A stretch of DNA of 64,000 nucleotides from Longilinea arvoryzae (GTDB lineage: Bacteria > Chloroflexota > Anaerolineae > Anaerolineales > Anaerolineaceae): positions 2,617,901-2,681,900 of the forward strand of contig NZ_DF967972.1 in the NCBI RefSeq assembly GCF_001050235.1, read 5' to 3'. The notes under the pieces are model-generated. The model did no database searches. It saw nothing but the letters and a program-made list of their open reading frames with translations, and was not told where the DNA came from. Of this stretch, positions 19,394 to 27,088 are shown one piece after another. The position numbers were made by a program, and so were the translations under genes. Numbering within the stretch: the stretch's first letter is position 1; every line of letters begins with the position of its first letter.

Positions 19394-20983
19394 CTAGGTT
19401 AATTTTACAACCGGTGTCTTATCCAGAATCAGCCGGTTGTTTTGCAGATCCCGCGCTACGAGCGTCAGGCGCTTATTGGCATCCACATAAAATTCGACCT
19501 CGAAGCGCGGCTCGCCGGCCTTGCCGGGTGGTTCGGCCGCCAGGAATGTGGGACTGTTTTCGTTCATCCAGAATAACGAACGCTCCTGCTGCTCGTTTGC
19601 GCTGAGCTGCACGAGCCGGGCTGCACCGCCCGGGTCGAACACCAGCTCGACGGAAGGAGTCTCGCTGGCGCGCTGCTGTCCCATCTCGTAAATGGCGATG
19701 CCCAACTGGCGCTGTCCGTCGTACGACGCCTTGATATTCAGTCGGGCGACCGGGTCCGGGGTGGGATAGGAAGTTCCCCGGTGCACCAGGACGCGGTAAT
19801 CATAACTTCCCTTTTCGGGGTTGACGTAACGAATCGCGTAATCATGCTGGATGTGATCGTAGAAATCCACCCCAGCCACGAAGGCGGCCGCGCCGCGCGC
19901 CACGGCGTCCAGCGGACGGTTGGAAAAGACCTTTTCCTTGCCGAAGAACTGGCGCAGGGTGCGCTGTACGGCGGGAATCTGCGAACTGCCGCCGACCATG
20001 AGGACTGCTTGAATGTCCTCCTCGGAGTAACCGCGCTCACGGGCATGGTTGATGGCGGTTCGCACGGTCTGGTTGATATCCGCAAAAAGATCGTTCTGGT
20101 CGAGCAGGTCTTCGAACTCGCCGCGCGTGAACGCAGCCTGCAAAGCGCCGCCCCCGGCCAGCGGTATGGGTGGTATGGCGGCGGAATCCTGAAAAGAAAG
20201 CTGGACTTTCAGGCGTTCGCACTCCACCAGCAGCGCAGTGGAAACCGGGCGGATATCATCGTCGCTGTCGAGATGCTGGTTGCGGCGCAGGATTTCCTGA
20301 AACAGCCACTGGTCCAGGCGCGAACCTCCCAGCGTTTTGCCGGCTTTCCCCAGCACGCGGCAGCGTTTGCCGGTCAAAGCGGATTCCTGGCTTTCCATCA
20401 GGATCACGGAAGCGTGCAGGGTGCCGCCGCCGAAATCGAAAATCAGATAGACGTTGCCGGGTTGAATATGCGCGCCGTAACCCAGGGCGGCCGCGGAAGG
20501 CTCGTCGATCAGCCGAAAGCGCAGGATGCCTGCCGATTCGGCCACGCCGGTCAACCAGTTTTCATAATGCTCGTAGGCTTCGACCGGCACGCTGAGGGCG
20601 ACCTCTTCATTTTTCAGCTCGATTTCCTGCGAGGCGATGGCCAGGACACTCGTCAAAAAATCACGCCCGGCGGTGAAGGGCGTGACCTCCCGGTCATCGA
20701 TGCGGATCTTGATGGGGCTGCGGTTATTGATGTACTGTTTCATCCAGCGGAAAGTGCGCGGGGAGTTGTTGAGCCCCTTTTCGATCACCTGATTGCCAAT
20801 CCAGCGGCGCTGATCGGCGGCGTAATGGATCAATGACGGTACGACCGTGACCTCTTCGTCGCCCTGCTGGCTGCGGAGGCCATAATCCGGGATGTGCAGC
20901 GGAATGCCCTCACGGCGTTCGGGGTCCCAAACGGCCAGGACGGTATTGGATGTGCCGAAGTCGATTGCCAGTCGTCCACTCAT
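19394..20983 (-). CDS. Hsp70 family protein without the C-terminal lid
   Basis: The 529-residue product has an intact Hsp70 ATPase domain: IDFGTSNTV (phosphate 1), IDEPSAAALGYG, IFDFGGGTLHAS (phosphate 2) and VLMVGGSSQIPAVQ (adenosine loop). A beta-type substrate domain follows from about residue 400 to the end (LVHRGTSYPTPDPV, then FYVDANKRLTLVARD). DnaK is about 640 residues, and the missing part is the alpha-helical lid. The acidic catalytic residues lost in the MreB-like protein of this window are kept here. Its place between HEAT/WD40 and DUF1257 genes suggests a dedicated chaperone rather than the housekeeping DnaK. Confidence 0.92.
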   Translation of the reverse strand: MSGRLAIDFGTSNTVLAVWDPERREGIPLHIPDYGLRSQQGDEEVTVVPSLIHYAADQRRWIGNQVIEKGLNNSPRTFRWMKQYINNRSPIKIRIDDREVTPFTAGRDFLTSVLAIASQEIELKNEEVALSVPVEAYEHYENWLTGVAESAGILRFRLIDEPSAAALGYGAHIQPGNVYLIFDFGGGTLHASVILMESQESALTGKRCRVLGKAGKTLGGSRLDQWLFQEILRRNQHLDSDDDIRPVSTALLVECERLKVQLSFQDSAAIPPIPLAGGGALQAAFTRGEFEDLLDQNDLFADINQTVRTAINHARERGYSEEDIQAVLMVGGSSQIPAVQRTLRQFFGKEKVFSNRPLDAVARGAAAFVAGVDFYDHIQHDYAIRYVNPEKGSYDYRVLVHRGTSYPTPDPVARLNIKASYDGQRQLGIAIYEMGQQRASETPSVELVFDPGGAARLVQLSANEQQERSLFWMNENSPTFLAAEPPGKAGEPRFEVEFYVDANKRLTLVARDLQNNRLILDKTPVVKLT

Positions 20984-21015
20984 GAACAGCGCTTCTCCAG
21001 GATGCGATTCTCGCG

Positions 21016-23730
21016 CTATCCATTGTACCCGGATTTTGCTTCGCTTTCGTCGACGAGGATATCGAATTCTCCGGGTTGGATGCGGTTGATCTCGCTGATC
21101 TGGATGTCGAAGCGGTAGCGGTGCTGCAGCAGCGCTTCCAGAATGCGCAGGGTATTGCGCACCGGTTCGGGAAGCGATTTGACCTGTACCAGACTTTCGA
21201 TTGCGGCCAGTTGTTCGGGCTGGTAACCAGCCAACGGCAGCTCCAAAATGGACGGCAGCGCCTGGGTGCGCAAATCCCAGAGGGTGAAGGCGTTGTCGCT
21301 GGAACCGGTCGCCATGAATTCACCTTTGGGCGAGATTTCCAGGCTGGTCAAATTCGGGAGCGGGGCCAGAATACGGGCCTGCTCCTTCCCAGACGGCCAT
21401 TCGATGAAATGAATCTCACCCTCCGCGCCGGTTGTGATGACCTGCCGGTAGCGCGGCAGAAAACAGATGCCGGTTACCGCGCCCGTATGAACGGTCAGGC
21501 TCGATTTCGGGCGGTGTTGGGTGGAATCGATTTCGGAATACCGGACCACCTGGCCGTTCATCTGCCCGGCGAGCAATTCCCTGCCTTCCGGTGCAAAGGC
21601 TGTACAGCGGGCCATGCCCGGGGAAATACGTGCGCCTCTTGTGTAAACAGGCGCCAGACCTGTGAGGGGCGTCAGGGTCGCCAAATCGATCAATTGAAAT
21701 CGGTCTGAAACCAGGGCGGCAAAACGTCCGTCCGCGGAGATGGCGGCGCAGCGCGGCCATTCCGCGACGTCCACGCTGGCGCGCTGGCAGCCCGCAGCAA
21801 TATCCCAGAGGACGAGCTTTTGGTCTCGTCCGGTCGTCAGCAGGTTGCCATCTGCCAATGGCAGAAGCGCGGTGACCGACGCGGCATGTGAACCGATACG
21901 GTGGTAATTCTGACCGTCGAAAGTCAGGATGTCGCACTGCGAGGTCCCGTTGGTGCGTTCCGCGCAGGCCAACTGGCCGTTCGAGAGGTACGCGACCTGA
22001 CCCACCGAGTGGGCAAAACCGGCCAGGACCTGGGAAACCTGCGCGGTTTGAAAATTCCAGAGGACAACCTTGCGGCTGCCGGTGGCCAACGCCATCAACG
22101 GCTGATCGGGCGCGAAGGCCATATCGTTGACCCGGCCGTGGATTTTCAAAGTGGCCAGGGGAACAGCAGCGGGTAGCTGAACCGCCAATTCGAGCGGGGA
22201 TGGGATCAGCGGTTGGCCGGCGAGATCCTTCAATTGCAGGTACAACCTCTGCTCGTCGGGTTGCGCCGGGGACCATCCATTGGCAGACAGGATTTGTAGA
22301 ATTTCGATAGACCGCGCCAGGGGTAGTTCTTGGGCGAGCTGCCATATCCGGTCCCAGTTTTGGCTCCGGGTCAACATCTGGATGACCAAACCGGCTTCGG
22401 CCGAATCCATGCGGGCGGCGCGTTCGCGATCGCTGGAGCCCGTGAGAATGCTGAGAAAATCAATCCGCCCGGCGTTCTGGACGGTGTGGCGCAGGCGCTG
22501 GCGCAAATTCGCGTCGGCGGTTTCGTACAGGGCGCGCAGGATACGCTGATCGAAATCCAGCGTCTCATAGGCCTGCCATTGGGCGGTCAGAAACAAAAAC
22601 AAAGCGCGTTGTTCGCTGGCGGAAGGCAGGTAACCCGCATCCTGGGCGGCCTGCCCGGCCTCGGTATTGCCGGTGGCGATGAAGGATTGGCAAAGGGCTG
22701 CGCGGGATTCCGGGCTTTGCAGGTTGCGCAGCGCTTTCCGGGCATTCGATCGAATGACCTCATCCGCATCCTGGCAGGCCGAAAGCAGCCCTTCGATCTG
22801 ACCCGGCGGGCACTTCTGGGCGATATCCAGGCGCCCAAGTTTGAGCGCGCACAACAGGCGCAGGGGCTGGGGCTGGCGCGGCAATAAATTGCACCCGGTC
22901 AGGATGGCCTCCAGGTTTGCATCGCGCGTCCGGCTCCAGGACAGGCAGAATTCGGTCAGCGCCGCGCCCGAAAGCGCGCGCCGCAATAAGTAATCTGCCT
23001 GGACAGCAATCTGCTCGTCCGGATCGCGGCTGGCCGCAATGAGGGGGGCAACGATTTCGGCTGCGCTGGTATCGATCCGGTCCGGCTGGTTGAGTTTGAG
23101 CGCAGTCAGGACGCGCACATCGATCGGATCGTGAGCCAGATATCCGGCCGTAAGAATGGTCTTTTCAAGGAACTGAGCCCGTGTGCGCGCCCAATGCGTG
23201 CACAGAATATCCAGCGCGTCTTCTTTCTGAAGCTGGCCGATCACCTGGCGGGCGGCGGATGCGATTTGCGGATCGGCGTCCTCGCAGGCCTGGATCAGCG
23301 GCAGGACCAGGTCCGGAGTCGCGTCGGCCAACTGTTCGAGACGGCCGAGTCTGAGCAGGCTGAAAGCACGCGCTTCGGGCGGAGCCGAGGCCGGCTGCTT
23401 GAGCTCGAGCAGCACTTCCAACAGCGTTCCTGAGCGGGAACGTCCTTCTTCGACCCATAATGAGTCGATGCTGGACGCCCGGTTGATTTTCACCAACGCC
23501 GCGCGAATGGATCGGCGAATACTGGAGGAGCGCGCAGAATCCAGCCCGCGCGCCAGAAGGGACGCCGCGCCCGAATCGCCGGTTTGCAACGCGCGTTCCA
23601 ATCGAAGGAACGCCAGCCGGTTAAGCAGCGGCGCCGGCGAAGCCATCAGCCCGGCCAGACGCTGCTGTCCAGGCGTGGGAAGGGCCCGGACCGGTTCGGC
23701 GCTCAGCCGGCGTTTCTTTCGCACGGCCAT
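21016..23730 (-). CDS. HEAT-repeat / WD40 protein
   Basis: The 904-residue product has a helical HEAT-like region (about 1-365, with repeated units such as LVLPLIQACEDADPQIASAA), a middle module (about 365-505, with AGQAAQDAGYLP then EQRALFLFLTAQWQAYETLDF), a WD40 propeller (about 530-850, e.g. NLLTTGRDQKLVLWD and FMATGSSDNAFTLWDL) and a tail near 880-895 with RFDIQ..EI and EFDI. Module and tail are shared with the second WD40 protein of the cluster. No enzyme motif is seen; it looks like a large adaptor. The ATG lies 3 bases after the AAA stop (TGAGCATG), which implies coupled translation with the ATPase. Confidence 0.88.
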   Translation of the reverse strand: MAVRKKRRLSAEPVRALPTPGQQRLAGLMASPAPLLNRLAFLRLERALQTGDSGAASLLARGLDSARSSSIRRSIRAALVKINRASSIDSLWVEEGRSRSGTLLEVLLELKQPASAPPEARAFSLLRLGRLEQLADATPDLVLPLIQACEDADPQIASAARQVIGQLQKEDALDILCTHWARTRAQFLEKTILTAGYLAHDPIDVRVLTALKLNQPDRIDTSAAEIVAPLIAASRDPDEQIAVQADYLLRRALSGAALTEFCLSWSRTRDANLEAILTGCNLLPRQPQPLRLLCALKLGRLDIAQKCPPGQIEGLLSACQDADEVIRSNARKALRNLQSPESRAALCQSFIATGNTEAGQAAQDAGYLPSASEQRALFLFLTAQWQAYETLDFDQRILRALYETADANLRQRLRHTVQNAGRIDFLSILTGSSDRERAARMDSAEAGLVIQMLTRSQNWDRIWQLAQELPLARSIEILQILSANGWSPAQPDEQRLYLQLKDLAGQPLIPSPLELAVQLPAAVPLATLKIHGRVNDMAFAPDQPLMALATGSRKVVLWNFQTAQVSQVLAGFAHSVGQVAYLSNGQLACAERTNGTSQCDILTFDGQNYHRIGSHAASVTALLPLADGNLLTTGRDQKLVLWDIAAGCQRASVDVAEWPRCAAISADGRFAALVSDRFQLIDLATLTPLTGLAPVYTRGARISPGMARCTAFAPEGRELLAGQMNGQVVRYSEIDSTQHRPKSSLTVHTGAVTGICFLPRYRQVITTGAEGEIHFIEWPSGKEQARILAPLPNLTSLEISPKGEFMATGSSDNAFTLWDLRTQALPSILELPLAGYQPEQLAAIESLVQVKSLPEPVRNTLRILEALLQHRYRFDIQISEINRIQPGEFDILVDESEAKSGYNG

Positions 23731-23732
23731 GC

Positions 23733-25274
23733 TCAGGACCGCGGGCGCAGGTCGAGCTGGATGCGAACGAAGCGGTTTTCGGCTTCGGTGGTCTCGCGGA
23801 AGGAGGCGGATTGGGCGCGGCCTTCGCGCAGCCAGTTGCGCAGCATCTCGATGGTCTCGCGCTGCGAGATCGAGAGGGGAACCTGGTGTTTGAAGGCATC
23901 CAAAATATCCCGCGTGGTGAACTCACGCTGGCCGTCGTTGAAGCCGACATACATGGCGTCGATGATGGCCTGTTCGATTTCCGCGCCCACATAGCCTTCG
24001 CAGGCTGCCGAGAGCGCATCCAGGTCGAAGTCGGCCGTCAGGCGGTTGCGTTTGCGCAGGTGAACGGAGAGGATCTCCCGACGCTCATCCTGAGTGGGCA
24101 AGTCGAGAAAGAAAATTTCATCGAAACGGCCCTTGCGCAGCAGCTCCGGCGGCAGGCTGGCGATATCGTTGGCGGTGGCGACCACGAAACAGGGGGCTGT
24201 TTTTTCCTGCATCCAGGTCAGGATGGAGCCGAAAACGCGGGTCGAAGTGCCGGAATCCAGCCCACCGTGCGAAAGTCCCTTTTCCATCTCATCGATCCAC
24301 ACCACGCACGGGGCGACGGTTTCGGCCAGGTGCAGCGCGCGGCGGGTGCGTTCTTCGGATTCGCCGACCAGACTGCCGAACAGCGCGCCGATATCCAGGC
24401 GCAGCAGCGGCAATCGCCACAGCCCGCCGATCATCTTGGCGGTCAGGCTCTTGCCGGTGCCGGGGATGCCGATCAGGGCGATGCCCTTGGGCGAAGGCAG
24501 GCCGTACCGGCGGGCATCCTGTGTGAAGGCGCGCTCGCGCAGGCGCAGCCAGTCTTTCAATACGCCCAGGCCGCCGACATCGTCCGGTGTTTCGGAAACG
24601 GCGTAGAACTCCAGGGCTTCGCTTTCGCGGATGATCTGTTTCTTTTCCTCTGTCACCAGGTCGATGTCCCGGTCATCCAGAATGCCGTCTGTGACGATGG
24701 CCTTGGCAAAAACGCGCTGCGCCTGAGCCGAGGTCAGTCCGATGGCCGCCTGGACGAGTTTTTCACGCCCCAGCGGGGTGAGGTTGACCTTGACGCCGGG
24801 CGTGGTGGTCAGATTGGCCAGCACGCCTTCCAGGTCGGCGGCGGTTGGCAGGGGAAAATCGACCAGCACGGCGTCATCCTTGAGTTCGTCGGGAATGTGG
24901 GTGCCGCCGGTGGTGACCAGAATGGATTTCTTGGTAAATTTCAGGCGCTGGGTGATGCTGCGCAACTTGCGCTTGATCTGCGGGTTCGTCCAGGCGTCGT
25001 GAAAATCCTTTAAGATGAAGAGAGCGCTCGTATTGGGGTCGGCTTTGTCGATCTGTTCGAGCGCCGTCAGCGGGTCGCGGGCAATGGGAGCAGCCCCGCT
25101 GGCGGTCGTCAGCCATTGAAAACCATCCGCAGCGTCCCAGGAAAGGCAGCGCCGGCCGGTGCGATCGCAGACGGCTTTGATGGTCTGCAGGGCGCGCTCC
25201 TCTTCGAAAGTAACCAAAACCAGCAGCGTAAAACGCGCGCGCAGGTAGACATCCAATTGCTCTTCAAATTTCAT
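23733..25274 (-). CDS. Ycf46-type AAA ATPase
   Basis: The 513-residue product has a Ycf46-like N-terminal half ([18 protein letters not shown], with [12 protein letters not shown] and ILVTTGG) and a C-terminal classical AAA module: Walker [13 protein letters not shown] near residue 270, Walker [13 protein letters not shown] near 321, sensor FVVATANDI and arginine-finger region [13 protein letters not shown] near 380. This is the order and size of Ycf46. The frame is open further upstream, but a GAGGGGAAG ribosome binding site points to the ATG at 25274, overlapping the end of sdaAA by 11 bases. It is the first gene of the AAA-HEAT/WD40-Hsp70-DUF1257-DUF2997-radical SAM-WD40 run and the likely motor of that system. 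Confidence 0.92.
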   Translation of the reverse strand: MKFEEQLDVYLRARFTLLVLVTFEEERALQTIKAVCDRTGRRCLSWDAADGFQWLTTASGAAPIARDPLTALEQIDKADPNTSALFILKDFHDAWTNPQIKRKLRSITQRLKFTKKSILVTTGGTHIPDELKDDAVLVDFPLPTAADLEGVLANLTTTPGVKVNLTPLGREKLVQAAIGLTSAQAQRVFAKAIVTDGILDDRDIDLVTEEKKQIIRESEALEFYAVSETPDDVGGLGVLKDWLRLRERAFTQDARRYGLPSPKGIALIGIPGTGKSLTAKMIGGLWRLPLLRLDIGALFGSLVGESEERTRRALHLAETVAPCVVWIDEMEKGLSHGGLDSGTSTRVFGSILTWMQEKTAPCFVVATANDIASLPPELLRKGRFDEIFFLDLPTQDERREILSVHLRKRNRLTADFDLDALSAACEGYVGAEIEQAIIDAMYVGFNDGQREFTTRDILDAFKHQVPLSISQRETIEMLRNWLREGRAQSASFRETTEAENRFVRIQLDLRPRS

Positions 25275-26166
25275 GTTCTTCTTCCCCTCGGGTCTTTTTC
25301 CAGATGGCCTGAGCCAGCGCCCGCCCGGTGGGTGTGGCGGCCAGCCCACCCTGCGCCGTCTCGCGGAAGCGTTCATCCATGCGCCCACCGACGCGTTCCA
25401 TGGCATCGATGACTTCGTCCGCCGGAATGGGGCTTTCGATGCCGGCCATGGCCAGATCGGCCGCCGTGAAGCACTGCGCAACCGCACCGGCGTTGCGCAA
25501 AATGCACGGCACTTCCACCAATCCGGCCACCGGATCGCAAATCAAACCGAGCTGGTTGGTCAGGGCCAGAGCAACCGCATGAGCTGATTGTACCGGAGAA
25601 CCGCCCAGCAGTTCAACCGCCGCGCCGGCTGCCATTGCCGAAGCGGAGCCGGTTTCAGCCTGGCAGCCGCCCGCCGCGCCGGAAACATGGGCCCGGTTGA
25701 CGATCACCATGCCGATTCCGCCGGCCGTGAACAAAGCCTGCACCAACTGTTCATCTGATAGGCGGTGCGCTTCCTGCAGCGTAAAGAGAACCGCGGGCAG
25801 GACGCCCGCCGAACCGGCCGTGGGCGTGGCCACGATGCAGCCCATGCCGGCGTTGACCTCGCCGACCGCCATGGCGCGAGCGATGGCCCGGCTCAACCAT
25901 GAACCGGTCAACGGGCTGGGGGTATTTTTTAGGCTGCCCCACAATTTATACGCGTTTCCCTTGCTCAAACCGCTCAAGGTTTGCACCGGGGAGGACAATC
26001 CTTTTTCGACGCTGGCGCGCATGGTTTGCAACCGGTGGCGCATGTCGGCCAGAACGGCTTCGCGCGAGCGGCCGCTGCTGTCGACCTCGGCCTGAAGGAC
26101 GATTTCGTGCAGCGGCAAATGCCGGCTGTCGGAGGTCTCAATTAATGTCTGAAGGGACGTGAACAT
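25264..26166 (-). CDS. sdaAA: L-serine dehydratase, iron-sulfur type, alpha subunit
   Basis: With the beta subunit this enzyme deaminates L-serine to pyruvate and ammonia using an oxygen-labile 4Fe-4S cluster. The 300-residue product has the conserved VNAGMGCIVATPTAGSAG stretch, AAGGCQAETGSASAMAAG, and LICDPVAGLVEVPC, which supply the cluster cysteines. The split alpha/beta form is the one found in Firmicutes and many anaerobes. It starts 5 bases after sdaAB and overlaps the AAA gene by 11 bases, so the serine genes may share a promoter with the downstream cluster; this is a positional link, not evidence of shared function. Confidence 0.95.
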   Translation of the reverse strand: MFTSLQTLIETSDSRHLPLHEIVLQAEVDSSGRSREAVLADMRHRLQTMRASVEKGLSSPVQTLSGLSKGNAYKLWGSLKNTPSPLTGSWLSRAIARAMAVGEVNAGMGCIVATPTAGSAGVLPAVLFTLQEAHRLSDEQLVQALFTAGGIGMVIVNRAHVSGAAGGCQAETGSASAMAAGAAVELLGGSPVQSAHAVALALTNQLGLICDPVAGLVEVPCILRNAGAVAQCFTAADLAMAGIESPIPADEVIDAMERVGGRMDERFRETAQGGLAATPTGRALAQAIWKKTRGEEEHEI

Positions 26167-26171
26167 GAGTT

Positions 26172-26855
26172 TTATTCCTTCAAGCGCGCGATCTTGCGCA
26201 CGGCGTGTACCCAGTCGAGTTTCTGAAAGTAGTCCACCAGGGCATCCGGGACCGCCTGATCGGTTTCGACGATCATGATGGCCTGCCCGCCGCGTTGGTC
26301 GCGGGCCACGTTGAAGAATGCGACGTTGATGTGATCTTCGAGCAGTTTTCCGGTCACCGCGTTGATGGTGCCCGGGCGGTCTTCGCTGACGATCAGCAGG
26401 GTCTCGAATTCTGCCGTCAGGTTGACCGGGAAACCGTCCAGGCGGGTGATGGCGATCATGCCGCCGCCGATGGACGCGCCGGTGATTTCCATGCGTTGGT
26501 TTGAGGATGTGAGGGTAAAACGCACCGTGTTCGGATGCTGGTTTTCTCCCAGGTCGGCATCCTGGAAGGTGAATTTCAACCCGGCTTCACGCGCCAGATT
26601 GAAGCTGTCCGGAATGCGTTCGTCGGACGGCTCCAGGCCCAGCAGACCGGCCACCAGGGCGCGGTCTGTGCCGTGACCGCGGCCGGTTTCTGCAAACGAC
26701 CCGTGCAGTTCGATGAGCACCTCGGCCGGCTTTTCGCCGAAGATCGAGCGCGCCACCTGGCCCAAGCGAACCGCGCCGGCGGTGTGTGAACTGGACGGAC
26801 CGACCATGATCGGTCCGATGATATCGAATATAGATAATGAGCGAATACTTTCCAT
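26172..26855 (-). CDS. sdaAB: L-serine dehydratase, iron-sulfur type, beta subunit
   Basis: The 227-residue product has the beta-subunit start FDIIGPIMVGPSSSHTAGAVRLG and a C-terminal ACT-like domain (LLIVSEDRPGTINAVTGKLLEDHINVAFFNVARD) that in this family binds serine and regulates or stabilises the enzyme. The SSSHTAG motif is the family hallmark. It is the first gene of the minus-strand run and a TATAAT box lies about 40 bases upstream at 26895-26900. The divergent gene is the aldehyde:ferredoxin oxidoreductase. Confidence 0.95.
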   Translation of the reverse strand: MESIRSLSIFDIIGPIMVGPSSSHTAGAVRLGQVARSIFGEKPAEVLIELHGSFAETGRGHGTDRALVAGLLGLEPSDERIPDSFNLAREAGLKFTFQDADLGENQHPNTVRFTLTSSNQRMEITGASIGGGMIAITRLDGFPVNLTAEFETLLIVSEDRPGTINAVTGKLLEDHINVAFFNVARDQRGGQAIMIVETDQAVPDALVDYFQKLDWVHAVRKIARLKE

Positions 26856-27088
26856 GAGAACAACCAGTTGATAAAATGCCGTTCAAAGGCTTCGATTATA
26901 GCACCCCTTGAACTGGCGATCGAAAATCCGGCCGGCGGGGCCGACGTCATCCTGACTGGTGACATTTGTCGATGCGAAGAGTGATAAAACCCAAGTCGGC
27001 AGGTTGCCCGGCGGCTTTTATAATGATAGCAGCAGATCACTGTCTTGAGGCCCATTCTCATCCATTCACCTGTCCAAGGAGAGCACGA
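26856..27088. promoter_or_regulatory. Divergent promoter region between sdaAB and the aldehyde oxidoreductase
   Basis: The 233-base gap carries a TATAAT box on the minus strand (26895-26900) for sdaAB and another on the plus strand (27019-27024) for the oxidoreductase. Neither has a convincing -35 at 17 bases, so regulated promoters needing an activator are possible. Confidence 0.4.

Noticed and set aside
19781-20836. Plus-strand frame of 351 codons across the Hsp70 gene
   Set aside because: Antisense shadow of the Hsp70 coding frame; no recognisable motif or ribosome binding site.
23811-25013. Plus-strand frame of 400 codons across the AAA gene
   Set aside because: Antisense to the AAA module, low-complexity composition, no domain.
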